NCBI RefSeq assembly: GCF_018398335.1
Contig: NZ_JAHBRX010000001.1
Span: 744,001-808,000 of the forward strand
Direction of reading: 5' to 3'
DNA from: Chelatococcus sp. HY11
GTDB taxonomy: Bacteria > Pseudomonadota > Alphaproteobacteria > Rhizobiales > Beijerinckiaceae
DNA: 64,000 nucleotides
How positions within the stretch are numbered: position 1 is the first letter of the stretch; every line of letters begins with the position of its first letter. Shown here piece after piece: positions 24,677 to 33,846 of this stretch. The notes below the pieces were generated by a model. That model was not told where the DNA came from and did not search any database. It saw only the letters and a program-made list of their open reading frames with translations. A program made the position numbers and the translations under genes.

Positions 24677-25309
24677 ATGGCACGTGGACGCAAACCTGAC
24701 AGCGCGGCGCACCAGGCAGCCAAGGGCTCGCCTGGAAAACGACGGACGCGAAAGCGTACTCCGGAGCAGAAGGCGTCGGATCTGGCGGCGGCTCGCCGCG
24801 CTGGTGGTGAGTTCGACCCGCCGCTGTTCCTTCGCGATGAGGGCTTGGCGGATGCCGTCGCGATTTGGAGCGAGCTGGCGCCGGAGCTGAGCCGCAACAA
24901 TTTGCTCGGCAAGCTCGACCGCTACACCTTCGCGCGCTGGTGTGTCTATCAGGCGGAATGGATCACGGCGACGCGGTCGCTCAGCAAGGATGGCATCTGG
25001 CTCAAGGCCAGGAACGTGAATGGCGATGAGATGCCGCGCCGCAATCCGGCCGGCATGCACCGTGATCGTTGCGAGGCCAACATGCGGGCGATCGAGACTG
25101 ATTACGGCTTAACCCCCGCGAATCGCTACCGTGTTCTGCGCGACCAGTCGCTTGCGCGCGATCAAAACCCCGACATGTTCACGACTCCGAAGGACGCTGC
25201 GGCCCAGGCGCCCGCGCCCATCGATGCGGACGAAGCTGAGAGCGGCGCCGATCCTATCGGCTTTATGGGGCGCCATGCGGCGCCTCCGCCGGGCTCGCGG
25301 CCGAACTGA
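24677..25309 (+). CDS. terminase small subunit (P27 family)
   Basis: A 210-residue protein. The N-terminus RGRKPDSAAHQAAKGSPGKRR and the central DRYTFARWCVYQAEWITATRSL are typical of P27-type small terminases, which bind the packaging site and present DNA to the large subunit. The ATG is four bases before no clear SD; a TTG ten codons upstream is possible. It ends three bases before the large-subunit gene. Confidence 0.82.
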   Translation: MARGRKPDSAAHQAAKGSPGKRRTRKRTPEQKASDLAAARRAGGEFDPPLFLRDEGLADAVAIWSELAPELSRNNLLGKLDRYTFARWCVYQAEWITATRSLSKDGIWLKARNVNGDEMPRRNPAGMHRDRCEANMRAIETDYGLTPANRYRVLRDQSLARDQNPDMFTTPKDAAAQAPAPIDADEAESGADPIGFMGRHAAPPPGSRPN

Positions 25310-25312
25310 ACG

Positions 25313-26986
25313 ATGAACATGCACGCGCCGCCGCCGGAGCCGGACTGGCTCGCCGCGGCGAGGACGAAGCCGCAGCTTGCCTTTGCCGCCCTGGGCTGGG
25401 ATCGGGCAAAGGCCGTCGAGGGAGCCTGGTACGATCACGCGCTCGCTGAGCGGGTCATTGAGATCTGGCCAACCTTCTTCCGGCACACCGAAGGTCGGTG
25501 GGCCGGCAAGCCCTTCCATCTCACGCCTTGGCAGGCCTGCGTTGTGCGCCTGCTCGTCGGCTGGAAGATGGCGGACGGCTTCCGGCTCTTCCAGCGGATG
25601 TTCCTCTGGGTCGGCCGCAAGAACGGCAAGACCGAGTTCATGGCGGCGCTCTCGCTGCTGTTCTGGCTGCTCGATGGGGAGATGGGCGGACAGGCCTACG
25701 CCATGGCTCGCGACGAGAAACAGGCCAAGCTCGTCTTCGACAAGGCCAAGCGGATGATTGCCCTGTCTCCCGCCTTCGCCAAGCGGGTGCAGCAGTTCAA
25801 GAAGTCGATCTATTGCCCGCAGCTCTGGGCAAAATTCGAGGTCCTGTCCGGCAACCCGGAGGGCAAACACGGGCTATCAGCCTCGGTCATCGTCGGCGAC
25901 GAGATGCACGAATGGCGGGACGACCTCCTGTACAACACGCTGCATCAGTCGATCGCTGCGCGCGATCAGCCGATCGAGCTGCTGGGGTCGACGGCCGGCT
26001 TCAAGGGGAGGGGCTACGGCTGGACCCTTTGGGAGGAAAGCCTCGCCATCCTGGAAGGGCGGCGGAACGACCCGCGCTCACTCGTCGTCATCTTCGCCGT
26101 TCCTGCCGACGCGGACTGGTCTGACGAAAGCCTGTGGCCTCTCGCCAATCCCAATCTCGGGATTTCGCCGAAGCTGGAATATCTGCGCGATGAGGCCGCC
26201 AAGGCCGCCGACAATCCGCGGCTCGAATCCAACTTCCGGCGCTATCACCTCAATCAGTGGGTCGCGAACGAGTCCCGGTGGTTCCCTATCCATCGTTGGG
26301 ACGCGTGCTGCCTCGGCCCGGATAGCTGGCGCCAGCGCGAAGACAATATGCGCGGGCGCGCCTGTTACGGCGGCCTCGATTTATCGCGCACTCGCGACGT
26401 CACGGCCCTGTTCTGGTGGTTCCCGCCCGAAGATGGCGGCTCGGTGTGGGATATCCTCTGCCGCTTCTGGGTGCCGGAGGACACGCTCGAGGAGCGGGTG
26501 CGCCGCGACCGCGTGAAATATGACCTCTGGCACCGCGAGGGCGCTCTGCTGACGACGCCGGGCGATTGGGTCGACCAGAACGCCATCAAGGCGGCCATCC
26601 AGGAGGATGCGTCGCGGTTCGATGTGCGTGGCATCGGTTACGACCCTTGGGGCGCGACCAAGCTGGCTCAGGAACTGCTCGACGAGGGCGCGCCGATGGT
26701 TGAGGTGCGCCAGGGTATCCCGTCACTCGGTGAGGCCTCGGTCGAATTCGAGAAGATGGTCTACGCCAAGACCATGGACCACGGCGGACATCCCGTCCTG
26801 CGGTGGATGATGGAAAACGTCGTCCTCCACATCGACCGCAACGGCAACTTCAAGCCCGACAAGGGCAAGTCTTCCGAGAAAATCGACGGCATTGTCGCTG
26901 GCGTTACCGGGCTCGCGCTGGCGATGCGGGATGTCGACACGACGTCCGTCTACGAGACTCGCGGCATTCTGGAGATCGAGATCTGA
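25313..26986 (+). CDS. terminase large subunit
   Basis: A 557-residue packaging motor. The ATPase domain has Walker A in VGRKNGKTEF and Walker B in SVIVGDEMHEW. The C-terminal nuclease domain carries the acidic residues in YGGLDLSRTRD and GIGYDPWGATK. Full length and intact. It cuts concatemers and pumps DNA into the prohead through the portal, the next gene, whose ATG shares an A with its stop. Confidence 0.95.
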   Translation: MNMHAPPPEPDWLAAARTKPQLAFAALGWDRAKAVEGAWYDHALAERVIEIWPTFFRHTEGRWAGKPFHLTPWQACVVRLLVGWKMADGFRLFQRMFLWVGRKNGKTEFMAALSLLFWLLDGEMGGQAYAMARDEKQAKLVFDKAKRMIALSPAFAKRVQQFKKSIYCPQLWAKFEVLSGNPEGKHGLSASVIVGDEMHEWRDDLLYNTLHQSIAARDQPIELLGSTAGFKGRGYGWTLWEESLAILEGRRNDPRSLVVIFAVPADADWSDESLWPLANPNLGISPKLEYLRDEAAKAADNPRLESNFRRYHLNQWVANESRWFPIHRWDACCLGPDSWRQREDNMRGRACYGGLDLSRTRDVTALFWWFPPEDGGSVWDILCRFWVPEDTLEERVRRDRVKYDLWHREGALLTTPGDWVDQNAIKAAIQEDASRFDVRGIGYDPWGATKLAQELLDEGAPMVEVRQGIPSLGEASVEFEKMVYAKTMDHGGHPVLRWMMENVVLHIDRNGNFKPDKGKSSEKIDGIVAGVTGLALAMRDVDTTSVYETRGILEIEI

Positions 26987-28305
26987 TGGGCTTTTGGGGT
27001 CGCATCTCCGCCGCCGCATTCGGCGCCTCGCAAGGTGTTTCCGACGACGGGCACTGGATTCTTCGCGTTGTCGGCGGCGGCAAGACAAAGTCGGGCGTGA
27101 GCGTCGCCGAGATGACCGCGCGCAATCTGCCCTCGGTTTACGCGTGCGTGAATCGGATCTCGAATCCTCTTGCGCGATTTCCGCTGAAGATCCTGCGCCG
27201 CAGCAAAACCGGCGGCGCCGAGGAAGTGTTGGACCACCCGCTTTCTGGGCGGCTCGGTGTCCGCCCCAATGATTTCATGTCGTCGCGCACTCTGAGGAAG
27301 ACGACGCAGGGTCATGCGCTGCTTTGGGGGAACGGTTATATCGAAATCGAACGCAACGGCGCGGGTCAGGCGGTTAATCTGTGGCCGTTGATGCCGGATC
27401 GCACGCGACCGATCCGCGAGGATGGGCGCTTATTCTATCGCACAAGCATCGGCGGGCGTTCTTTCGACATAGACCACGAGAATGTCATCCACATCATGGA
27501 CCAGAGCCATGATGGCTATGTCGGCTTATCGCAGGTGGCGATCGCGCGTCAGGCCATCGGCATGGGCCTCGCGATGGAGGAGTTCGGTGCGAAGTTCTTC
27601 GCCAACGACGCCAAATCTGGCGGGTTTCTGCTGCATCCCGGCAAGCTCGGCGCGCAGGCGCGCGCCAACATGGGGCTTTCGACGGATAGGCGGTCAGACC
27701 CTGGCGCGGATCTGGAGCGTCAAGGGGGGCTCGACAACGCGCATCGTGTCAAAGTGCTCGAAGAGGGGATGAAGTTTATTCAGACCACCATACCCCCGGA
27801 GGATGCGCAGTTTCTTGGCTCGCGCGAGTTCCAGATCGCTGAAGTCGCCCGTATTTACGATGTCCCGCTCGTCCTGTTGCAGAGCCATGAAAAGTCAACG
27901 TCCTGGGGTTCGGGGATAGAGCAGCTCATGATCGGCTTCGTCCGGCAGACGATCGACCCTTGGGCAGACGCCTGGGAGCAGGAGCTTAATTGGAAGCTCT
28001 TCACCGAGCAGGAGCGCGCCGCGGGCTACTACGTGAAATTCAACATGAATGCCATCCTGCGCGGTGACATGGCGGCGCGGGCGGCGTTCTACCGCGAGAT
28101 GTTCTCTGTCGCGGGGCTCACGCCGAACCAGATCTGCGCCCTTGAGGACATGGATCCGATTGGCCCGGATGGCGATACCCGGTTTGTGCCGTCCAATTTT
28201 ACGACGCTCGAGCGCGCCATCAACCCGCCTGACCCACCGCCGCTAGCGCCTGCTGTCGGCGCTCCGCATGGCACCGAGGCGGACAGCGAGAGAGATGCGG
28301 CATGA
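26986..28305 (+). CDS. HK97-family portal protein
   Basis: A 439-residue portal subunit with the family pattern (SVYACVNRISNPLARFPLKIL at the N-terminus, FGAKFFANDAKSGGFLLHPG in the centre, EVARIYDVPLVLLQ later) and a low-complexity Pro-rich tail. It forms the dodecameric entry vertex. Overlaps the protease gene by four bases. Confidence 0.93.
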   Translation: MGFWGRISAAAFGASQGVSDDGHWILRVVGGGKTKSGVSVAEMTARNLPSVYACVNRISNPLARFPLKILRRSKTGGAEEVLDHPLSGRLGVRPNDFMSSRTLRKTTQGHALLWGNGYIEIERNGAGQAVNLWPLMPDRTRPIREDGRLFYRTSIGGRSFDIDHENVIHIMDQSHDGYVGLSQVAIARQAIGMGLAMEEFGAKFFANDAKSGGFLLHPGKLGAQARANMGLSTDRRSDPGADLERQGGLDNAHRVKVLEEGMKFIQTTIPPEDAQFLGSREFQIAEVARIYDVPLVLLQSHEKSTSWGSGIEQLMIGFVRQTIDPWADAWEQELNWKLFTEQERAAGYYVKFNMNAILRGDMAARAAFYREMFSVAGLTPNQICALEDMDPIGPDGDTRFVPSNFTTLERAINPPDPPPLAPAVGAPHGTEADSERDAA

Positions 28306-29222
28306 AATACGCACACATCATCATGGCCGTCGCCGGCGAGGTTTGGGCCATTGACGGGATCAAGATGCAGGAAATCGTCGCCTTCCTTGCGGCGCAGGCG
28401 TCCGGCGAGAAATTCTCCGCCGAGGAGGTCGAGGCCCGCATAGGGAAATCGCAGGAGCGCGACCTTGCGAGACGAGAGGGCTCGGTCGCTGTGCTGCCGC
28501 TCCGCGGGGTCATTGCAAACCGCATGAGCCTGATGGGGGACATCTCCGGCGGCGCCAGCAATGAGGCCTTGAGCCGCCAGTTTCAGGCCTTGGTTGCGGA
28601 TGACACCGTTAAGGCCATCGTTCTCGATGTCGATTCTCCGGGCGGCGCTGTAGCTGGCACTGATGAGCTGTCGGCTCAGATCTTCAGCGCCCGTGGCATC
28701 AAGCCTGTGGTGGCTCATGTGAATGCGACGGCCGCAAGTGCGGCCTATTGGATCGCCACGGCGGCCGATGAGGTCGTTGTCACCCCGAGCGGCGCTGTCG
28801 GGTCGATCGGCGTGTTCGGCGTCCATGACGATATCTCGGCCGCCCTAGAAAAGATGGGTGTACGCAAGACGATCGTGAGCGCTGGTCGCTACAAGACAGA
28901 GGGCAACCCCTTCAGCCCCCTCGAAGGCGCCGCCCTGGAGGCCATGCAAGCGCGCGTCGACGAGTCCTATGAGGCATTCGTTGCCGCTGTCGCGCGAAAT
29001 CGCGGCGCGTCCGTGAAGCGGGTCCGCGAAGGTTTTGGCCAGGGACGAATGGTTTCGGCTCAAGAGGCTGTCGCCCAGGGGATGGCCGACCGCGTCGCTA
29101 CGCTCGAAGAAACGCTGAGGCGGTTCGGCGCGAGCCAATTCACCCCGCCGCCATCGGCGGCTGCGCCTCGGCGGCGCTCTTTTGCATTCGAGCGCGAGAA
29201 GAGAGCGCTTGATCTCATCTGA
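28302..29222 (+). CDS. S49-family prohead (capsid assembly) protease
   Basis: A 306-residue SppA/ClpP-fold protease. VLDVDSPGGAVAGTDEL and NATAASAAYWIA hold the oxyanion and nucleophile-serine regions, and GAVGSIGVFGVHDD follows. Phages of this type use the enzyme to trim the capsid and scaffold, as lambda gpC does. It stands directly before the capsid gene, separated by a terminator. Confidence 0.88.
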   Translation: MKYAHIIMAVAGEVWAIDGIKMQEIVAFLAAQASGEKFSAEEVEARIGKSQERDLARREGSVAVLPLRGVIANRMSLMGDISGGASNEALSRQFQALVADDTVKAIVLDVDSPGGAVAGTDELSAQIFSARGIKPVVAHVNATAASAAYWIATAADEVVVTPSGAVGSIGVFGVHDDISAALEKMGVRKTIVSAGRYKTEGNPFSPLEGAALEAMQARVDESYEAFVAAVARNRGASVKRVREGFGQGRMVSAQEAVAQGMADRVATLEETLRRFGASQFTPPPSAAAPRRRSFAFEREKRALDLI

Positions 29223-29250
29223 ATACCCTCTTTCCCCGAAGGGATTTTGA

Positions 29251-29281
29251 CCCGCCTGGCCGCCGGCCCAGGCGGGTTTTT
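29251..29281 (+). terminator. terminator between protease and capsid genes
   Basis: Stem CCCGCCTGG/CCAGGCGGG with an 8-base loop followed by five T, 29 bases after the protease stop. Late read-through would be required for the capsid, or a promoter lies between. Confidence 0.75.
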
Positions 29282-29318
29282 CTTGGGCCGGCTTCTTCTC
29301 GACAAAAGGAACAGCACC

Positions 29319-30770
29319 ATGCTGACCCGCCGTCTTTCTGCGCCGTTTGGTGTGGCGCTTTTCAGCTTGTTCGCCGTGGCGTGCACAGTCGCTTTCGTGG
29401 TCGCCGATCCGGCGATGCCCGCCAGGGTGGCCTCCGGGTTTTTTGATCATCAGTTCGTGGCCGCCACCGCGGTTGGCCTTGCCGCTCTGCGCTCACAGCG
29501 CGTCGAAGTGGTCGATCAGATGCGCGCTCTGATTACTGGCGCCGAAGCGGAGGACCGCGACCTCAGTGCCGAGGAACAGGCGTCCTATGACGAGTTGAAG
29601 GCTCGGAAAGCCAGTCTGGATAACCGCATTCAGCGCAGCGAAGAGCTTGCCAGCTCGACCGCGGCGCTTGATGCGGTTGTCCCAGCAGCCGCTCGACACC
29701 AGGGCATTGTTCGCTCCCTCGGACCTGAGGCCTCGCGTGAATTCGAGAGCTTCGGCGAGTTCATGCATGCGGTTCGGTTCAATCCCAACGATCAGCGCCT
29801 GAACTTCGTGGAGGGTGTTGGCGCTCAGGCGGATGAGAATGGCCTGCGCTCCGAGATGCGGATGGATAACGACGCATCCGGCGGGTTCATGGTGCCGCCA
29901 CAACTGCGCCAGGTTCTGCTTGAGGTCCCCCCGCAGGAGGCGCTTGTCCGCCCGAGGGCGCAGATCATCCCCGCGGGATCTCCGCCTGATGCGGGCGTAA
30001 CCATGCCCGCGCTCGATCAGACCGGCGCAAACCCGGCCAATATGTATGGCGGCGTCGAGGTGAAGTGGATCGGCGAGGGCGAGGAGAAGCCCGAGACGGA
30101 CGCCAAGCTCAGGGAAATCACCCTGACGCCTCACGAGGTGGCCGGTTTTGTCACCATCACGGACAAGCTGCTGCGAAATTGGCAGGCGGCCGGTGCATTC
30201 GTGGAGCGGCTGCTGCGCGGCGCGGTTGCATCGGCGGAGGATTTTGCATTCCTGCGCGGAAGTGGCGTGCACCAGCCTCTCGGCGTCTTGAATGCCGGGG
30301 CGACGGCCTATGTTAACCGCGTGGGCGCAAACCACGTGGTCTACAAAGACCTCGTGGCGATGGTCGGCAAGCTTCTCATGCGTGGCGGCGGCCAACCCAT
30401 CTGGTCTATGCCGCAGTCTGCCCTGGTGGATATAGCCACGCTGAAGGACGACCTTGGAAACCTGATTTGGCATCCCAATGCGCGAGAAGGTTTCGCTGGC
30501 ACTCTGCTTGGTTACCCGGTGCGCTGGAATAATCGCGCCCCGAGCCTCGGCACAAAGGGAGATATTCTTCTTGCCGACCTCTCGTACTACCTGGTCAAGG
30601 ATGGCTCTGGCCCGTTCGTGGCGACCTCAGAGCATGTAAAATTCACCTCAAACAAGACGGTCATTAAGATTTTCTGGAATGTTGATGGTGCCCCCTGGCT
30701 GACGGCACCAATAAAAGAAGAAAACGGATACACGGTGTCGCCGTTTGTTGGCCTCGACGTCCCGGCTTAG
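29319..30770 (+). CDS. HK97-fold major capsid protein with hydrophobic N-terminus
   Basis: A 483-residue capsid subunit. The shell domain begins about residue 190 with MRMDNDASGGFMVPPQLRQ, followed by GGVEVKWIGEGEEKPE and the P-domain helix (VAGFVTITDKLL). A coiled-coil delta region (about 66-130) precedes it and is normally removed by the prohead protease. The first 60 residues, however, hold a membrane-like stretch (FGVALFSLFAVACTVAFVVA) not expected in this family. AAAAGGAACAGCACC supports ATG 29319. Confidence 0.88.
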   Translation: MLTRRLSAPFGVALFSLFAVACTVAFVVADPAMPARVASGFFDHQFVAATAVGLAALRSQRVEVVDQMRALITGAEAEDRDLSAEEQASYDELKARKASLDNRIQRSEELASSTAALDAVVPAAARHQGIVRSLGPEASREFESFGEFMHAVRFNPNDQRLNFVEGVGAQADENGLRSEMRMDNDASGGFMVPPQLRQVLLEVPPQEALVRPRAQIIPAGSPPDAGVTMPALDQTGANPANMYGGVEVKWIGEGEEKPETDAKLREITLTPHEVAGFVTITDKLLRNWQAAGAFVERLLRGAVASAEDFAFLRGSGVHQPLGVLNAGATAYVNRVGANHVVYKDLVAMVGKLLMRGGGQPIWSMPQSALVDIATLKDDLGNLIWHPNAREGFAGTLLGYPVRWNNRAPSLGTKGDILLADLSYYLVKDGSGPFVATSEHVKFTSNKTVIKIFWNVDGAPWLTAPIKEENGYTVSPFVGLDVPA

Positions 30771-30837
30771 TCGACGTGAAGCCGAGATAAATCTCGGCTC
30801 ATCTCATCAATTCTATCTCTGACGAAGGAATCGTGCG

Positions 30838-31263
30838 ATGCGCGACTTTGCAAGTTCCATTCACCCCGTACGGGCGATAAGCCCTGCTGCGGCTGTAACC
30901 GACAATACCCCTATCGTGTCCCAGATCATCGACGTGTCTGGCGCCGAGGGGCTCGTCTTCCTTCTGATGCTTGGCGCGCTGGCCGATGCGGACGCCACCT
31001 TCACGGTCCTCGTTGAGCATGGTGACCAGGCCAATCTCTCCGATGCGGCAGCGGTGCCGGACGCCTACCTCACTGGCACTGAAGCGCTGGCGGGGTTCGC
31101 TTTCGACGACGATAACGAGACGCGAAAGATCGGGTATGTCGGGTCAAAGCGCTATGTGCGGCTGACGATCACGCCCGCCAACAACAGCGGGAACGTCTTT
31201 GTTTCGATGCTCGCGCTGAAGTGCGGGCTGCGTTACGCGCCCGCAGCAAACCCGCCCGCGTAG
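30838..31263 (+). CDS. small phage head-region protein
   Basis: A 141-residue, strand-rich protein between the capsid and connector genes (IIDVSGAEGLVFLLMLGAL, then GSKRYVRLTITPANNSGNVF). Position suggests a decoration or head-stabilising protein, but no family was recognised. Confidence 0.6.
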   Translation: MRDFASSIHPVRAISPAAAVTDNTPIVSQIIDVSGAEGLVFLLMLGALADADATFTVLVEHGDQANLSDAAAVPDAYLTGTEALAGFAFDDDNETRKIGYVGSKRYVRLTITPANNSGNVFVSMLALKCGLRYAPAANPPA

Positions 31264-31322
31264 CGTCGTCAACGCCCTTTTGGGCAACGCCCCATTCCTT
31301 AATTCCATCGGGAGTTCATCCA

Positions 31323-31652
31323 ATGCCTTACGTAGTCAAGGCGGAGTGCGTCGACGTGCGGAGTGGGAAGCGCTTCTTCCCAGGCGACAAATTTCACCCG
31401 GAACCTGATGAAGATCAGGCGGCGCGTCTGATCGCGGCGGGGTGTCTTCGCCTGGATGGCGCGACTCCGCCCCGCCCCGCCGCGCCAGTCACATCCCCGT
31501 CCAGCAACGAGGGCGGCGTCAACATCGAAGACATGACGGTTGACGCCCTGAAGGCGCTGGCCGCTGAAAAAAGCATCGACCTCGGCGATGCCAAGCTCAA
31601 GGCGGATATCATCGCCGCGATCAAGGCGAAGCTGTCGGAAGGCGGCGCCTGA
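31323..31652 (+). CDS. head protein with C-terminal HeH/LEM-like motif
   Basis: A 109-residue protein. The N-terminal strands (YVVKAECVDVRSGKRFFPGDKF) are followed by a Pro-rich linker and a helix-extension-helix segment (MTVDALKALAAEKSIDLG, then KADIIAAIKAKL), the pattern found in small HeH/LEM or SAP-like phage proteins near connectors. It ends one base before the connector gene. Confidence 0.65.
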   Translation: MPYVVKAECVDVRSGKRFFPGDKFHPEPDEDQAARLIAAGCLRLDGATPPRPAAPVTSPSSNEGGVNIEDMTVDALKALAAEKSIDLGDAKLKADIIAAIKAKLSEGGA

Positions 31653-31653
31653 C

Positions 31654-32307
31654 ATGACCGTTGCCGTGATCACGCCGCCGGCCCCGATCATCTCGGCGGC
31701 TGAGGCGCGTAGCCAGCTATCCATTGGCCCTGAGATCGCTGACGACATTCTCGACGCGCTGATCGCCGCGGCGACGGAAGTACTGGACGGCCCCGATGGC
31801 TGGCTTGGCCGGGCCTTGGGCGAGCAGACCCTGGAGCAGCGCCATAGCGGCCTGTATTGGGTCTGTTCGCCCGTTTTCATGCTCTATTACCCGCCTCTCA
31901 TCGAGGTGGTCAGCGTCAAGTACCGTGATCCCGATGGCGTCGAGCAGACCGTTGATCCCGCCGACTACCGCGTGATCGGCGGGGCTGGGGCCACGGGCAT
32001 CGCGCGCCTGGCGCCGACCTATGGGACCCCTTGGCCGCGGGCGCAGGCGAGCGAGGAATCCGTCAGGATCACCTTCAGGGCCGGATATCCCGTGGTCGAC
32101 GGCAAGAGCACCGTGCCGGCGCCGATCCGCCATGCGGTGCAACTCGGCGTGCGCGAACTGCTCGATGTCGGGCGCGAATTATTCCTGAAGCGTGAGGATG
32201 TCGAGGGCGTCCTCAACCGCGAATGGGTTGTCTCCGAAGCTGCCGGCAAGGTGATTGGCGGCGCCGTCGAGAAGCTTCTTTCACCCTATAGGGTCTGGAT
32301 GTCATGA
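31654..32307 (+). CDS. head-tail connector protein (gp6-like)
   Basis: A 217-residue protein. SAAEARSQLSIGPEIADDILDALIAAATE at the N-terminus and VPAPIRHAVQLGVRELLD at the C-terminus are characteristic of HK97 gp6-type adaptor proteins that bind below the portal. Overlaps the next gene by four bases (ATGA). Confidence 0.8.
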   Translation: MTVAVITPPAPIISAAEARSQLSIGPEIADDILDALIAAATEVLDGPDGWLGRALGEQTLEQRHSGLYWVCSPVFMLYYPPLIEVVSVKYRDPDGVEQTVDPADYRVIGGAGATGIARLAPTYGTPWPRAQASEESVRITFRAGYPVVDGKSTVPAPIRHAVQLGVRELLDVGRELFLKREDVEGVLNREWVVSEAAGKVIGGAVEKLLSPYRVWMS

Positions 32308-32642
32308 GCCTCGCCGCCGCGACCATAGCCGCGCTCGACCGGGCGATTGACCGCGCCGGCACGCCTGTCACCTTCCGCCAGATCAATCCGCATCCCGCGG
32401 CGCCGACCGATACCGCATGCCGCGCCCATGTTCGCGATGGCGACGCGGTTGTCGCCGGCAATGGCGTGTCCCAGGTCAAGGCCGTCGTCATTCTCTCGCC
32501 AACTGGCCTGCCTGGCCTGCCGAAGAAGCTCGATCAGATTGTCATCGACGGCAAGGTGCGGACGGTGGATCTGCCGCGCTTCAAGCGGATCGATGGACAG
32601 GTCGTGCGCATCGAGCTTGATTGCATCGGGGCGGTCGGCTGA
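32304..32642 (+). CDS. head closure/head-tail adaptor protein
   Basis: A 112-residue protein with strands typical of head-closure adaptors (IVIDGKVRTVDLPRFKRIDG, then VVRIELDCIG). It is the third gene in the connector row and overlaps the next start by one base. Confidence 0.65.
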   Translation: MSLAAATIAALDRAIDRAGTPVTFRQINPHPAAPTDTACRAHVRDGDAVVAGNGVSQVKAVVILSPTGLPGLPKKLDQIVIDGKVRTVDLPRFKRIDGQVVRIELDCIGAVG

Positions 32643-33346
32643 TGGCCGTCCGTGTCCGCGCCAAATTTGTCAACCGCGATGTCGTCGCCTTCGTCAAGCA
32701 GGGCGTTTCGGCGGAAGCGACGGCCAAGATACGCGCCAATGTCGCCCGGCAGGTTCTTGCCGATGCCCAGGAACAAAACCGCAGGGCCACCGGACGGGTG
32801 CCTGAGCATGAAACTTACGTCGATGGCCGCAAAGGCGCTCCCCTCGAAAGCGTGAAGCCTACAGGGACGGTCGTTTTCGAGTTCGATCTTTATGAGGGTG
32901 TATTTGCCTGGATAGGCGAGCAGCTCGTGCTGCATTCGCCTGCGTTGACAGGGGACTATCGGGCGTCCCACCTGTTTCTGGCTGACGGTGTCCCGATCGA
33001 AGCCGGCGCGAAGGTGCCCGAAGCTGGCGAGTACGTCTTCGTCAATAGTCAGCCCTATGCCCGTAAGATTGAGCGGGGCCAATCCGATCAGGCGCCGGAT
33101 GGCGTCTATGAGGCGGTTGCCGCACTCGCGGCGCGGCGCTTCGGAAACATTGCCGCCATAAAGTACAGCTTCCGCGCGCTCGATAATGGGGCGCTGCTCG
33201 CATACCAGCCGGCCGCCCGCGTGGTGAAGCGCATCGCGCGTGGGCAGTTCGGTGCTGGGCGCTTCACGGCCACGGGTGAGGATCGGACCGCGCAGCGGCG
33301 CGAGCAGTCCTTGAGGCAGCCGGCTATCGTCATTCGGTTGAGGTAA
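32642..33346 (+). CDS. tail-completion-type protein
   Basis: A 234-residue protein. The helical N-terminus (SAEATAKIRANVARQVLAD) and the later NSQPYARKIERGQSDQAPDG region are similar in layout to phage neck/tail-completion proteins, which tolerate a variable insert. Position between adaptor and tail-terminator genes supports the call. Confidence 0.6.
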   Translation: MAVRVRAKFVNRDVVAFVKQGVSAEATAKIRANVARQVLADAQEQNRRATGRVPEHETYVDGRKGAPLESVKPTGTVVFEFDLYEGVFAWIGEQLVLHSPALTGDYRASHLFLADGVPIEAGAKVPEAGEYVFVNSQPYARKIERGQSDQAPDGVYEAVAALAARRFGNIAAIKYSFRALDNGALLAYQPAARVVKRIARGQFGAGRFTATGEDRTAQRREQSLRQPAIVIRLR

Positions 33347-33348
33347 TC

Positions 33349-33759
33349 ATGCCGAGCCAGCTTGTTGTAAATGCTGTTGAGGCCCGTCTTGCCGCTCTCT
33401 GGTCGCGCTGCCCTGTCTTCGGCATCAACCAGGAGGCGACGGCGCCGGACGACGCCTCGCCCTATCTCGCGGTGCAGTATCCCGTCGCCAACCGTGATCA
33501 GATCACCATCGGCGCGCCGGGCAACAACGTCTTTCGCGAGGAAGGTGCCTTTCGTTTTGTCCTCCACACCGAGCGCGGCGCCGGCCCCGCCAAGGCCTTG
33601 GCCTGGGCGGACGAACTCGCGCTGATTTTCCAGGCCAAGCAGTTCGGCGGCGTCACCACCTGGGCGCCGTCGCCGCCGACGCTCGATGAACGCAACTACG
33701 ACGGCAATTACTGCGTCGTCTCCTTCGCCGTTCCCTACTTCGCCGACACGCGCGGCTAA
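33349..33759 (+). CDS. tail terminator-like protein (DUF4128-like)
   Basis: A 136-residue protein with the fold pattern of gpU-type tail terminators (VVNAVEARLAALWSR, then GAFRFVLHTERGAGPAKALAW, then VSFAVPYF). It caps the growing tail tube. Two bases after the previous stop. Confidence 0.65.
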   Translation: MPSQLVVNAVEARLAALWSRCPVFGINQEATAPDDASPYLAVQYPVANRDQITIGAPGNNVFREEGAFRFVLHTERGAGPAKALAWADELALIFQAKQFGGVTTWAPSPPTLDERNYDGNYCVVSFAVPYFADTRG

Positions 33760-33780
33760 GCGCTTTCCCCCTTTTCACCG

Positions 33781-33801
33781 GCGGGCGGGTTGCCCGCTTT
33801 T
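33781..33801 (+). terminator. weak terminator before tail tube gene
   Basis: Stem GCGGGC/GCCCGC with loop GGGTT, followed by four T. It lies between the tail terminator and tube genes and may reduce read-through to balance protein amounts. Confidence 0.5.
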
Positions 33802-33846
33802 CACGGGTCGCCTGCGGCTCCCGCACGACCACGCATGGAGGCTCGT

